Shown in pieces: positions 43,273 through 56,889 of a stretch of 64,000 nt of DNA (position 1 is the stretch's first letter; the number at the start of each line of letters is the position of its first letter). The stretch is taken from positions 282,801 through 346,800 of the forward strand of contig JAUKTV010000021.1 of assembly GCA_030549205.1 (NCBI GenBank), given 5' to 3'. Both the position numbers and the translations under genes were made by a program. The stretch is from Apiosordaria backusii (Eukaryota; Ascomycota; Sordariomycetes; Sordariales; Lasiosphaeriaceae). The notes under the pieces are model-generated. The model saw only the letters and a list, made by a program, of their open reading frames with translations. It was not told the DNA's origin and made no database searches.

Positions 43273-43950
43273 TGTTAAAATACAGCACTTAGTTGTAGAC
43301 TTTACAGTGTATTTTGGCCTGTAACCTATAGGGCCAATAACAACTAATGGCTTGGAATTATAGCACTTACTAACACTCTGCTATGGCAATTATAGTAGTC
43401 TTCGGACCCCTAAAGTAGCCTAAAGCCCTAGGCAGTTAGTGTACTATAACGGTAAAACGTTAACGCCCTATACCCTGTAAACGGCTTCCGGCTAATGTAC
43501 TTAACAATTAAACTTAATTAGCCGGCTAAGTCTGTAGTTAATAGACTTAATAGGCATTTAAGCCTTATAGTTAGTAGACTTAATAAGCATTTAGGCCCTG
43601 CAGTTAACGGACTTAATAGGCATTCGGGCTTTAAAATAGAGAAAGGTTTGAAAAGCGATATAGGGCTAAAGACCTATAATAGGTCTTGTCCTTTATAACT
43701 ATTTACTATAATATTTTTTAACTAATAAGTTAATTTAATATACTAGTTTACTATATTTTACAGTACCTTACAAGCTTATATTATAGTATCTACCTTCTAT
43801 ATATTATAAGGCATTGCCTTTATAATCTACTTTCCTTTAGTACTTAACTACTATCGTATACTATAAATAAAGCCTTCTTTACTTTTAATATTCTGTACTA
43901 TTTTCTATATAGGTTTATACCTATAGGCCTATAAGATACTTATTTTAATA
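43273..43950 (+). repeat. 5' LTR of copia A
   Basis: 678 bp direct repeat of 48984-49661. About the first 370 bases are lightly mutated and the last 300 heavily RIPed. Contains three tandem ~27 bp units around AGTAGACTTAATAGGCATT (about 43,530-43,630). Confidence 0.93.
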
Positions 43951-44249
43951 GGTTATAAGCCTGGACTTATATTATTTAAGTAAATTTCTTTATCTTATAG
44001 CCTCTATAATAATACTTATCCTATAAGCCTTATTTATTTTAGGTTACTAAAGACCTAAGAAATAGTATTTTAGTACTTTTAATAGTGCTTTTACTTCTTT
44101 TTTAAGCATTAAAGACCTGAAAAATAATGTTTTAGTACTTCTAATAGTGCTTTTACTTTCTTTTTAAGCCTTTAACCTTCTTTATTATAGAGGATAAAGA
44201 TATATATAACCTTTCTATAAGCTTTAGAGCTTTAAGGACTTTTGGCCTT

Positions 44250-47200
44250 TTATTGACTTTTAACCTTTTTAAAGGCCTTAACTTTACTTAATATTTCCAG
44301 TAGTTATAAAATAACCTTATAGTTATCTTTAATAGTAGGATTAAGGCTATTATAGTAGATTTTATTAATTAAATTAAAGCTTTAAATGTTAAAATTAACT
44401 AAGTTAATATCTATATTGACAATTTTAACATTTGCCTTTTACCGGAATATACTATTTTAAGCCTTTTTAAATCTTCTTTTAAACCTTTTATAGACTTGCC
44501 TATACTATCCTTATCTTTAATTACTTTAGTTTATATAGGTCTATTAACTTCTATTGCTATACCTATTATAATGCTTTCTTTAAGTTAAACTACTTAAAAG
44601 ACCATTGCACTTTTAATAAAGGATCTTAATAAATAGGTCTTTTACCTTATTAAAGAATAAAAGCTTTTAAGTCTTAAAAATTAATGTTTTTAATATTAAG
44701 TTTTTATTATTTAAATAAGGATTTTAATCCTTTTTAAGTTTATAAATAAGCTTAAGTTAGTTACTAATTTACTAAACGATAATTTAAAAGCCTTCTTTCT
44801 TTTTATTATTTAAAATATTCTATAGATAGGCCTACTGTTTACTATCGAAGTTCAAGACTTTTTAATAACCCTTTTCTAACGATTATAAGCTTAATATACC
44901 TTTACCTAAGCCGTCCTTTAAAATAAGCTCTATAAGGCTTACTATATTATTAAATTCGATAGTTTATTAAAAGTAGTTAAATACAATGTTAAATTTAATA
45001 CCTTTATTATAAGGCTTTAAAGCTTAAGTATTATAATTTAGTTTATTAATTAAGTTAATTACTATTTAAATTTATTAAAAGGTAGTTTTCTACTATAGTA
45101 TAAATACTTTAAAGCCTTAATTTATTAAAATAAATATAATTTTAACTATTCCTATTACTTTATATTGGAATTCTTATAAAAAAAGCTTTTAATTAAGATC
45201 TGTATTTCCAATACTATAGTTACTTAAGCTCTTTTTATACTTCATTTCTATATTGCCTTTATTAAGGATTTTAAAGCCTTAAAGGCTTTAAATGCCTTTA
45301 TAGAGAATTCTATAGAGCTTAGGCTTATTAAAAAAAAGAAAAAAAAAAGAAGGATAAAAAGAAAGAGGATATTAAAAACCTTAAAAATTTTAAGGAAATT
45401 TCTTTTATAGTAGGCTTTAACCTTAATATAGGCTTCTATAGTATTAAACCTTTAAAGCTAACTATACTTTATAAATACTATAGCTTTATTAAATTTATAG
45501 TATCCTTACCTTTTAAGGTCTTGTCTTTTATATTTATTAACCTAACTAACTATACTAATTTAGCTTTAAAAAAAGCCTAGCTTTTTAATACTAAGTCTAT
45601 AGTCTATATTTATAATAATAAGAACCTTTTTACTAACCTTATTAAAGTAAAGGTTAAGCCTTTAATTATAAAGGATGGCCTTATAAAAATTATTAGTAAA
45701 GGTATTGTAAAAGTTTAATTCTTTATTAAAACCTATAATAATAGGGCCTATTTTTTAACTATTAGCTTTATTAAAACCTTCTTTATTTTTACTTTTCTAT
45801 TAAATATTGTTAGTAAGGACCGTTTATATAGTACTAAAAAAATCCTATATAGTTAAAAGATTACCGATAGTAATTATAATCTTATTGTCTTTTTAAATTT
45901 TAAAAGATTAAGGTTTTACCTTAACCTTAAAGATTAACTTTAACTAAAGGTATCCTATTAATAGTACTTTAATAGTTACCTTACTTTCTTTAAAGCCTTT
46001 AAAGCTTTTAAAATTTTAAAAAGGATTTCCTTTAAAGCTTTTAACTTTTTAAAGGAGGATAGGTTTTTTAAAGATCTTAATAAGCCTTTACTAACCTTAG
46101 GTCGATTAACTATCCTTTAATATATATAGCTTAAGTATATAGGTCTTAACCTTTTAAAAAAGACCTCTTTTAATATTAAAGGTATATCTAACATATAGAA
46201 GGTTAAGCTTAAGGATTTAGTTTATAAAAGCTATAACGTTATAAAAATCCTTTAAAGGCCTTTTAAGAATCTTATTTAAGACCCTTCTTTTACTTTAAGC
46301 TACTTAAAAAGGGATATTATTACTATTAAGCCTATTTTATTATTAAAGAAGCCTTATAGCTTAGTTATAGTAGATCGAAAGATCTATTTCCGATTTCTTA
46401 AGCTATTAGCTATTAAAGATAATACCGTTATAGCACTTTATTTACTATTTAAAGGTCTAAATAATACCTTCTAACAATACCTTACTTACTTTTATTATAA
46501 TAGAGAAAAAGAAGTCTTTCTTTTAAGTACCTACTTTATTAAAAAGGATATCGGCTTTAGTATATTAAGCTTTAAAACTCCTAATTAAAATGGCCTAGCC
46601 GAACATTCTATTAAGGTTATTTTAAACTGTCTTAAAGCTATTATTTTAACTTTAAGCCTTTTTATTACTTTTTAAAGATATATAGTTATTTCTATAGTAA
46701 AAATTATTAACTATATAGCCTAAAGTTCTAAAGATCTTATACTTTATTAAGCCTTTTATAATAAACTATTACTCTTTTAAGTACTATATTAGTTAAATCT
46801 TTTAAATTATAGGGCTATAGGCATTAAGGTTATAGTATATATTTTTATTAAAGATTAAATTATAGGTTTTAAGCTTACCTTTTAAAAAATTAAAGAAAGA
46901 CTTATAGCTATTTTAGATTATCAAACCTACTTAGTTTACTTAGGCTTAAATAAAGTTATTAAAACCAGCTTTATTAAGTTCTATAAGGACCTATTAGCTT
47001 AGATTGTAGGTCTTTTAAGCCCTATAGGTCTTTTAAAGGTCTTTAACTACTTTAATAAGTTAAAGAAAGATACTACTATTTAAGTCTTTAAATCCTTTAT
47101 TTATAGTTCCTTTATTTTACTAATTCCTAATTCCTTAGTATTTAAATTATCCTTTATACTACCTACTTAGCCGTTACTTAAGTTTATAATTCTAGTACTT

Positions 47201-48900
47201 ACAGTACTTTCTATTATTATTAAAATTCCTTTACTTTAAGCCTTATAGAAGCAATATAAGGAATTTATACTTATAAATAATATAGATTATAGTAAGCTTA
47301 TTTTTTATTTAGTTTTTTACTATAAAGAATGCTATTTTATAGAGGCTTTAAAGCTTAATATCTTTAAATAAACTTTAAAATACCTTAAAAAGGAGTAATA
47401 GTTATAGGCTATCTTTACTAAATTACATTAACTTCTTACTATTAAGACTTTCTATTTTATTTACTAATCTTAAGTTAAAAAGAAGCCTATTATAAACTGC
47501 TAAGTCTTTAAGGATAAGAAGAATTTACAAGGCATTATAGTAAAGTTTAAGGCTTAATTAGTTACTTAAGGTTTCTAATAGACCTTTAAAATTGATTTTA
47601 AATAGACCTATACTTTTATTATAAAGCCTTTAACTTAAAGAATTATACTGGCCTTTATAGTTATATTTAATTGGAATTTAAAGTAAATAGACTTTATAGA
47701 AGCCTTTTTAAACTTAAAGACCGATTTTAATATCTATATCGAAATTCTATAAAGACTACTTAAGTTTACCTATAGTAATGCCAGTACTATAATACTATTA
47801 AAGGTAGCTAGATAGGACCTTATTAAAGACTAAGTTATTTTATTAAAGAAATCCTTATATAACTTAAAGTAGGCTTTTTACCTTTAATAATAGAAGGTCT
47901 TTATAATAACCTAAGCTTTAAGTTTCAGGCCTTTTATCTTTAATATAGCTACCTATTTTTACTTAGATTATAAGATCTTTATTATTAACTACATTAATAA
48001 CTATTTAATTATAGGCCCTAAGCTTCTATAGCTTTAAATTTTAAAGAATACTATAGAAGAGTATTATAATATCGAAGATTTAGGTTCTACTTACTACTTC
48101 CTTAGTATTTAAATTAAATATAATAGGCTTTAACAGTATCTTTAAATCTATTAAAAGGCTTATATTATAGAGGCAGTTAAGTACTTTAGAATTAGTACTA
48201 AGTTAACTTTTCTTTTACTAAGCCTTAGAATTATAAATAAAGGTAAGAAGCTTAAAACCTCTATAAGCCCTTTTAATCAGTACCTATATCGATAACTGAT
48301 TGGTACTTCGATATATACTATAGTTTAAACCAAATCTAATATAGCCTTTAATATTCAATGGCTTTTATAATACTTAATATAGCCTACTAATACCTATTTA
48401 AAAGCTATAAAATCACTACTTTCCTACCTTTATTCTAATATTTATAGTACTATTGGTTATAGCTTTAATAGTAACATAAAGTCTATCGGTTTTATTAATA
48501 GTAACTAAACTAGGTATAAGAAAAGCGTTGAATCTATCTATAGTTAGCTATTTACTTTAGTTAAAGGACCTATTAGCTGGAAATTTAAGAAAGTATTTAC
48601 TATGTCTTTTAGTACTTTAAAGGCCGAATATACTAGGCTTATCGAAGGCCTTAAAGAAGCTATGTAGTTTAGGGGTCTTTTTTAGGAAATTTCTAGGCCT
48701 ATTATAGGCTCTACCTTTCTATTATATAATAACAAAGGCTTTATTGTTATTGCTTATAATAATAAGTATAATTGTTAAACTAAATATACTTTAATTCGAT
48801 TTTAAAGGGTTAAAGAAGCTATATTTATTAAAGTTATTACTATAACTTACTTTTTTATAAAGAAAATACTTATTAACGGCTTTATTAAAGCCTTACTTAT
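44250..48900 (+). pseudogene. Copia A gag-pol polyprotein relic
   Basis: Plus-strand coding remains with Gln/Trp stops. Integrase: KDIGFSILSFKTPN followed by NGLAEHSIKVILNCLKAII (about 46,545-46,650), the 'PEQNGLAER' end of the rve core. Reverse transcriptase: LVTQGFQQTFKIDF (about 47,555), LAFIVIFNWNLKQIDFIEAF (about 47,650-47,710), NLKQAFYLWQQ, then the active site as NYINNYLIIGP (47,987-48,019) where YVDD has become YINN. RNase H: LKEAMWFRGLFWEI (about 48,650-48,695) and LYNNKGFIVIAYNNKYN. The two catalytic Asp-to-Asn changes and many nonsense codons make it inactive. The gag region upstream of about 45.3 kb is too degraded to align. Confidence 0.85.
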
Positions 48901-48983
48901 AGTACTATTTAATACCTTTATTTTACTGTTAAACCTTTTTAAGCCTTTTTAGTTAGTACTATATACTATAACTATAGAGAGGG

Positions 48984-49661
48984 TATTGAAATATAGTATT
49001 TAATTGTAGACTTTACAGTGTATTTTAGCCTATAATTTATAGAGCTAATAATAACTAATAGTTTAAAATTATAACGCTTACTAATACTTTACTATAGTAA
49101 TTGCAGTGGTCTTTAGACCTTTAAAGTAGCTTAAAGCCTTAGGCAGTTAGCGTATTATAATAGTAAAACGTTAGCGTCCTATATTCTATAAATAGCTTTT
49201 AGTTAATATACTTAATAGTTAAACTTAGTTAGCTAGCTAAGTCTATAATTAGCGGACTTAATAGATATTTAGACCTTACAATTAGCGGACTTAACGGGCA
49301 TTTAGGCCTTACAGTTAGTAGACTTAATAGGTATTTAGGCTTTAAAATAGAGAAAAGTTTAGAAAGTAATATAGAGCTAAAGACCTATAATAGGTCTTGT
49401 CCTTTATAACTGTTTACTATAATATTTTCTAGTTAATAAGTTAATTTAATATATTAGTTTACTATATCTTATAGTATCTTATAAGCCTATATTATAGTAT
49501 CTACCTTCTTTATATTGTAGGGCATTGCCTCTATAATCTACCTTCCTTTAGTGCCCAGCTACTATTGTATGCTATAGACAAAGCCCTCTTTGCTCTCAGT
49601 GTTCTGCACTGTTCCCTGCACAGGTCTATACCTATAGGCCTGTAAGACACCTATCTTAACA
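48984..49661 (+). repeat. 3' LTR of copia A
   Basis: 678 bp direct repeat of 43273-43950. Its last ~110 bases (from about 49,553) are almost free of RIP, while the corresponding end of the left LTR is strongly mutated. Confidence 0.93.
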
Positions 49662-52600
49662 CCTTCTAATTTATAAATCCTTATAAATAGCCTTAATAAG
49701 TATATCGGTTTTAACCTTTAAAATATAGAGGCTTATAGTACTAGCTTTCTTTAATTTCAAGCTTATAAAGTCCTAAATTACATTAAATATAAAGCTATAA
49801 GTAGATTTTAAGTCCTTTAAGTCTCCTATAAAGTCTAAATCTATAAAGCCTATAAATACTATAGTACCTTTTTTTTCAATAAATCTAATAGTATTATAGT
49901 TATAAGCGATTATTAAGTTCTCTATACTATTTAAATACTTTAAAAGGTTTTTAACGGCATTTAAACTTACTATAATAAATTACTATATACTTTTTAAAAG
50001 CTACTATACTATAAAAGCAATATTAAGCTTTATTTAAGTTATTAAATATATTACAATACCTACTATATACTAAAATAGTATATAATCTAACTTATTTATA
50101 AAGCTTTCTTTTAATTTGAAGTCTTTATACTAAGCTACTATTTTAAACTATAAAGGAGCTAATATTTTATAGCTATTTTCAAAGCTAAAGGTCTTAATTA
50201 CCTTCTATATATATTAAGCTTAGCTAAGCTATAAAAGGAAGTAACGCTTATCCTTTATTATTTTAATACTTAAAAAGAAGAAAGCTGGCCTTTTATTTTC
50301 TATTAAGTAAACTTTATTTAAGCTTTTTTTAAGCTATTAAATATAGGCTTTATTAAAGCCTGTAATTAAACAATCATTAACGTAAGTTACTATAAAAATC
50401 CTAACTTTAAGATTATAGATGACAGTAAAGTTAAAAGTTAATACTATAAAACCTTTTTCTTTTAATAGTTTAGTAAGTTTAGCTTATTAAAGTCTAAGGC
50501 TTTACTTTAAGCTATATAAGGCTTTAAAAAGGCAAATTATTTAACTAGTTTTAAGTTTAAAGCCTTACTTATATAGCTTTGCTTTAATAGTTAAATCTAC
50601 TTTTTAATAGAATTTATAAAAGCCTTTAAGTATAACTATATAATTCTTCTTTTTTAAATAGCTATTAAGAAATACCTTTATAAAATCGATCTACTCTATT
50701 TTCTAATCTAATAAAGCTGCTATTATTAGTAGTATATATTAAGTAAATAGTATAGTAATAAAGGTAAAAGTCTCTATAAAATCTAAACCTTCCTTTTATA
50801 AGAATCGTTTAATAATTAGCCTAGCCTTAAACTTTAAAAGCCTATTTTCTTTATTAGTCTTTTTATATAGTACTAACCTACTAGTTAATAGCATACGGTC
50901 TTTAAAAAGAGCGCTTTTAAAAAAGAACTTAAAGGTTCTTTAGTTAACTATTTACTTAAATTCGCTATATATAGCCTCTAATTAATAGGATTTTTTAAGG
51001 TTCTTTAATACTTGTTTTAATATTTAAAGTAGTAAACTAGTATTAAAAGGACCCTTAAAGACTCTATAGTAATAGGCTTTAGCCTTAATTAGTATTAATT
51101 TAATAATTTAGCTAGTGCCTATTTTAATATCTTTATTTATATTTTAATATAGTTCTTCCATTTCTATTAATAAATAGTCTTTAATAAGGGATTTTAAGCC
51201 AGCTTCTTAGCCTATAATAGGCCTATTAAAAACCTTTAAGTTATTATTAATTATAGCTTTTTAAATTATAATAGGCTTACTAATTGGCTTACTATTAGAG
51301 AATTTTTCAATATTAGCTTCTTAGTTAATTTCTAAACTTAGCCGGCTAACTAAGTTATATTTAAGGTATAGGTCGCTATCTTTATTTACTAACTATAATT
51401 ATAGTAGCTCTACTTTCCTTTAGTTTAAATCCTTTTTTAAAATCGCAGTAATACTTTAAATTATAGTAGGCTTATTTACTATATTAATAAAAGAAGATTT
51501 TAGTACTGCCTTTCTAGCCGGCATTTATATTTAATAGGTCTTACCTTTAATAATAGCCAGTAGCTTACTAAGCTCTATATAGGCCTATAGCTTTAAAACT
51601 CTAAACCTTTTTTCAATTAAAATAAGAAGCTTTATAAAGAAGCCTATAGCTTTAAACCGGCTTAAGTCTAGCTTATAAAAAAGGGAAGGCTTTAATTTAT
51701 TATAGAGTGTTTAGTAAGGAGTTAGGTCCCTATTGCTAACTATAATATAGTTAATTAATTTAAGTACCATAGGCGCTATATAGTATTATAAGTACTAGAG
51801 GAACTATAATAATACCATTGTAGCCTATAATGGATTTAAAAATACTCTAATAGAGCGTGTAATTAGGCTATTTTACTTATAAATATAAGGTTTAAAAGTA
51901 GAAAGTTCAATGCCTTCAGTAAAAAACCAGGCCTATAATTCGTAGTTAATTTCTTTCCTACTATTATAGTAAAAACAAATAGTATACTGATTATAGCGAT
52001 TCTTTAGGCCTTTAAAAAAGCTTTTTATAGCATTTAATATAGTTAGTCTTTTAGTATTTAGTAAGTAAAAGGCTTCCTTAAACCGGAATTTTTAATCTAC
52101 TAAAATTAATACTATAGGAAGCTTATTATAAGGTATAGGCTTGATTTTAAAAGTATTACCTTTAATAGAACTTAAGGCTTTAGGTAGGTTTAGAATAATA
52201 AAAAATTAAAGCCTTCTTATTACTTTAACTTTATTATAGGCCAAGTATTAAAAATCTATTTCTTTTATTTAATTTAGGTTTAAAAGCCTAATAGTAATTT
52301 TACTGGACTTTTTTAATAGTATTAGGCCTATATAATCTAGCTTAATATACTATTTTAATATTATTTAAAGCAATTTACTATAGTAGTCTATAGCAGTATT
52401 AAGGATACTTTTAATAGCCTCCTTAAATATATAGCCTCCTTAGGCCTCTTTTTAACTAAGTAGGCTAGGATTATTTAAGCTATTAGGGCCTTTTCTAAGC
52501 CTACAGAGCTCTTCAGTAGGTCTACCCCGATTAGATCCTTTAAAACTAAAGTTATTTAAGCTATTAAGACCTTCTATAGACTAACGGAGCTTTATTCTTT

Positions 52601-52998
52601 TAAGTATGCCCTAGCTATAGCCTTCCTTATAGCCTTATTTAGAACTTTTAAGTCTATAGAGCTTTACCTTTTGGATATTTAAATTAAAGTTAATAGCGTT
52701 ATCGCTATTTAGCTTTATAGGCATATTACTAAGCCTTTAAAGGTTTAAATCGACCTTTAAATAGCTATCTTTTTAAAATAAGGGCCTATTAAGAAGCTTT
52801 ATTATTAATTTTCATTTCTAATTAGTAATATTAAAACTTACGTTATAGTAAATAATAGGCCTTTCTATCCTTTATAATTTTAAAAAGAAGCCTAAAGTCT
52901 TAAAATCGAAAACTGCTATTAGGACCTTATTAAGCCTATATAGTACTTTCTTTTTAACCTAACTGCAAGCTTTATAGTATAGTATATTATTAAAAAGG

Positions 52999-53951
52999 TC
53001 TTAAGATTCGGTGGTATATATATAAGACGTAATATACAGATGCTTATGATTAATACAATAGTAAACAGTATCTTCAAGTTATTTAGTATACTATTAAATT
53101 GGCTATCTATTAAGGTGTCTTAGCCTTTATTATTATACCTGCAATCGATATTAGCTTTACTAACTATCCTTTTACCTTATCCTTCTGTTCAAAGGCTTTA
53201 TCCTAAGTCTCTATATTATCTTCTTTAATCTACTGGTCTATATTAAGATTAATTAAATCCTATCTGAATTAATAGAGTCTAGTATATTGGTCGATAAATA
53301 AAGTAGCAATAGTATATATAGCGTACGTTCGAATGTAGGTAATGCTTATATTTTTCTATTTCTTACTATCTTTCTTTAGTACAGCCATTATTATATCGGC
53401 CAATTCAAGGTACTTATAGTAATCTAACTTTAGGATCTTATACTTATAGGCTTTCAGTACAATTATATACTATTATTATATTAGTACTATCTTTTAGTCA
53501 TTAAGTTATATAGGACAGACCTATGCTTAGTACTGTAAGTGGTCGATTAAGTCTTAATATAGTAAGTAATATAAAAGAGTAATGTAGTAGGTAATATAGA
53601 AGAGGAAGAAGAAGAGTAGATAGGATCCTTTTTAACCTTATGTAAGTGCTGGTACCTGGCTTTAGTGTAGGCCGGTAAGGAAGTTATCGGTGCAGTTATA
53701 AGCAATTCGGTAATAAAGAAGGTGTTTAGAAGGTTTAACTATAATATTATTATATAAGTTTATTATTAAACTTAACGGTAGAAGGTTTAACTATATAATA
53801 AATATATGATAAGTATATAATAGTTACATGACTATAACGGTAGCCCTAAATAGTTTAAGTGGTACATTAGATTAACTGTGAAGAGAACTAATGCCGGGTA
53901 TGGCGTTGTAAAAGAAATCTTTTTTTTGAAGCTCTACTTCTTAGAGAGACA
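52999..53951 (-). mobile_element. ~0.95 kb element with long target duplication, copy 2
   Basis: Reverse complement of 22577-23543: on the minus strand it begins TGTCTCTCTAAGAAG and ends CGAATCTTAAGA. TTATTAAAAAGG lies directly left (52987-52998) and directly right (53952-53963), a 12 bp apparent target duplication (13-14 with ambiguous edge bases). It interrupts the gag-pol region of copia B. Internal coding-like tract is the same as in copy 1. Confidence 0.78.
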
Positions 53952-56050
53952 TTATTAAAAAGGTTAATATTAAATTGAGGAATATATAGAGCATTTTTAA
54001 GCTTAAGCTTAATATATTTAAGGAGTTCTTTTTAAAAGAGTACTATAAATATAGTAGTTCTAAAGCCTTTAGATATTAAGAGACCCTCTTTTATATAAAT
54101 TGTCCTTAGTAAGCTATTATTAAGCTTATAATTAGTAAACTATTTTCGACTATTAATAATATAGTTAGTAGACTTAGTGTTGTATAGAAGGGCATCCCTT
54201 AAAGAAAGTACTGCTAGGGCCTTACTTTTAATGCTTTTAACGCCTTTAATAGGCTCTATAGGTACTATATAAGTGCCTTTATTATTATCATTATTATTAA
54301 AATCTTTAAAGACCTTTAAAACTAAATTATAGAAGCTTATTATATAAGTAAATAAATCTTTAACTTTAGGTTTTTTTTTAAAGCCTTTCTTCTTTTTCTT
54401 TTAAAGAAGGCTACTAGGGCTATTAAGGCTATTATTGCTATTACTTTTAAGCTTCTTACTTAAAAAGACCTTTTTTTTAATACCTTTATAAAGGCCTTTT
54501 CTACTTTTATAGGCTATACCTTTAATAGCAGTAGAGGCTAGAATATACTATTCTTTTAATAGGTCTGCTATTAAAAAGCTTAAGTTAATAGTATTTATAT
54601 TTTAGCCTAATACTTTAATAGTCTATATAGTATTTTATTGCCTTTTAGTCTACTATAGGAAGCTTTTTTTTATAGCCTATAACTATTAATTTACTTAGTT
54701 TATAGTTTAAAGGTTCATACTAATTAGTATAAGCCGATTAATTATGTTAAAAAATTTAATATTAAAGTCTACTAAAGAGTCTATAAATTAATAAAAGTTT
54801 AGAAAGTAGTATTTCCTATAGAGGTTTTTTTATTGTAATTTAATACTATAAGAATATCTCTATATAAGTAATTTATAGGTTTTAATAGAGCTTGTTTATT
54901 ATAAAATAGAAGCCTAAGGACTTAAGGCTATACTATTTTAAAATAACATTAATAGTAAGGCCTATTTAGTATTACTTTAGTAGGCTATTATAGTAAGGTA
55001 CTTTATAAAAGTAGCTATATCGATAGTATATAGTATAATATTTAAGCTCTATTTTTATAGATTGAAATTCTTAAGGCTTATAAGCCTTTAATTAATAGGA
55101 AATTTGTAGACCTTTTTAATTATTTTAGTAACTATAGTAGTATAAAGGACCTTAATAGAATTACTATTAGCTTTAAGCTTTAATTAATAGGCTGTTGCAG
55201 CTTTTAAGTATATAGCTTTAGTTACTATTAAAGGAATAGTTATAGTAGCCTTAAGCTGTTTTAAAGTGCTTTAAGTTACTATTAGAAGCTTAATTTACTC
55301 TATTACTTTAGTTATAGTACCTTATAATTATTAAATTTAAACCTTTTACTTCTTTAATTAAATAGTAAAGGCCTATATATAGTAAGAATCTACTGATTCT
55401 TTTTCTTTAAAAGGCCTTTATTTAGGTATTATATTTTATAGTTTTAAATCTATAAAGGGCTTAGTATACTTACTATTAAAATGTCCTATAGGACTTTAAG
55501 ACCTTAGCTTAGTACCGTTTTTAATTAAGGCTTTAACTATAGTTTGCTTATATAGTAAGAAATATTAAGTCTATAGTACTTAAAAGCCTTAAAGAATAGG
55601 CTCTATTTTATATAGTAAAGTACTATAATTACTAATAGTAATAATAGTTAAGAAGGTTGCTTTACCTTTTTACTATTTTACCTACCTTTAGGATTTATAA
55701 AACTACCTACTTAGCTATAGTTAAAGTAGAAGGCTATTTCTAACTTTTATAAGCTTATAGCTTATAAGCCTTTAATACCCTATTAAGTTTAATTTTTATA
55801 TACCTTATAGTATAATAAATTTAATAGTAAGCGTAAATTTAAACCTTATAGGCCTTTAGAAAACCTAATAAAGTAAGGTAAGCCTAGTATTTACCTGATA
55901 ACCCTACCTTAATAGATAGGCTTTAAAATTAATAATTTTATAGCTTATTTATAGTATAGTTTATAGTAGCTTAAGCTATTATTTATAGAAGGCTTTAAGC
56001 TTAAGCTTATAAGTCTATAACCTAATTAAGTATCTTCTAAGCTTATAACC

Positions 56051-56884
56051 TATTCGAATAGGTATAGCTAATTATAGGCCTAAGGGCTCTATAATTAGTA
56101 CTTATATACTAGCTTATAGTATAGTAAAAGTCTTATATATAATATTTATAGCTTAATACTAGGGTATTAGAATATAGTACCTTGCAGGTACTGTAAGATA
56201 AAAATATAGTAAGTAGATAATTGTATTATAGTCCTAGCCTTCTATAAATCTACTATAATAATCTTTATAGTAAGGTTTATATTCGACCTTTACTATATAC
56301 CTACTGACTAACGTACAGTACTTTATATACCCTAGTAGATAGATAGACTAGAGTATAGTTTAATTAACCCTAAAGTTTGCTAAGCCTTATAAACTACTTG
56401 CTAAGCCTTCTATAACTTTAGACTTATAGGGCTTATAGGCCTATAATTTAATATAGTGATAATATACCTACTTAACTATAGGCCTACTAATTTTAAGCCA
56501 ATTTAGCTAGTCCAATAGTTAGCTACAGGTCTTTTAAGTAGCTAAGTTAGTGTAGTTTACAGCTTTTTAAAAATCGACTTACGGCTATATAAAAAGGCTG
56601 TAAAACCCGACACCTTTAACCTAAAGTACAGGTTATTGTAAGGTTAGGGTTAAACCATTTATACTGCCTATAGTAGTAGGCCTTAGTAGCCTAAATATAA
56701 AATTACAGGCGGTTTGGCCTACTGGTTAATGAGATGTAGGCCTTTGAATAGCTCTGCAGTAAAGTAAAGTACCGGGCAAGTGCCGGGTAGCTGACGGGTA
56801 GGCTTTCCAACTTAAGCTTCCACCACGTAGTATAATAGCAGCTACCTACTGTAAACTTAGGCCTTACAGGGACCTAGTTTAACA
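56051..56884 (-). repeat. 5' LTR of copia B
   Basis: 834 bp, matches 41925-42758. The last ~240 bases (from about 56,640), which form the outer start of the element, retain normal dinucleotides; the inner part is RIPed. Confidence 0.92.
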
Positions 56885-56889
56885 TATAA
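56885..56889. other. Target site duplication TATAA (right) of copia B
   Basis: Matches TATAA at 41920-41924 on the other side of copia B. Confidence 0.85.

Larger units (their letters stand above)
43273..49661 (+). mobile_element. Copia-type LTR retrotransposon A, complete but RIP-degraded
   Basis: Two LTRs of exactly 678 bp (43273-43950 and 48984-49661), TG...CA type ends (TGTTAA... in the left copy, ...CTTAACA in the right copy), and a perfect 5 bp duplication CCTTC. Total 6,389 bp. GGTTATAAGCCTGG directly inside the left LTR is a primer-binding-site-like sequence shared with element B. The plus-strand interior has integrase before reverse transcriptase, the defining copia order. Inserted in the 3' part of copia B. 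Confidence 0.95.
42759..56050 (-). pseudogene. Copia B gag-pol relic (discontinuous)
   Basis: On the minus strand the remains follow the copia order gag, protease, integrase, reverse transcriptase, RNase H from about 55,900 down to about 49,670, with the 3' tail at 42,759-43,267. The clearest landmark is the reverse transcriptase active site at 50373-50384: FIVTYVNDCLITG, the YVDD box with the first Asp changed to Asn by G-to-A. The gag region near 54-56 kb matches the interior of the second B copy (61,479-64,000). Stops are dense at Trp and Gln positions. Interrupted by copia A and by the 0.95 kb element. Not functional. Confidence 0.75.
41925..56884 (-). mobile_element. Copia-type LTR retrotransposon B, minus strand, with two nested insertions
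   Basis: It is bounded by two 834 bp LTRs (41925-42758 and 56051-56884) and a TATAA duplication. Reading right to left, the LTR starts TGTTAAACTAGG and ends ATTCGAATA; next to its inner edge is GGTTATAAGC, a primer-binding-site-like sequence. The interior contains two later insertions: copia A (43273-49661) and the ~0.95 kb repeat (52999-53951). Without them the element is about 7.6 kb, a normal copia size. It sits inside the DUF3723-like relic. Heavily RIPed except at its outermost ends. Confidence 0.9.
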
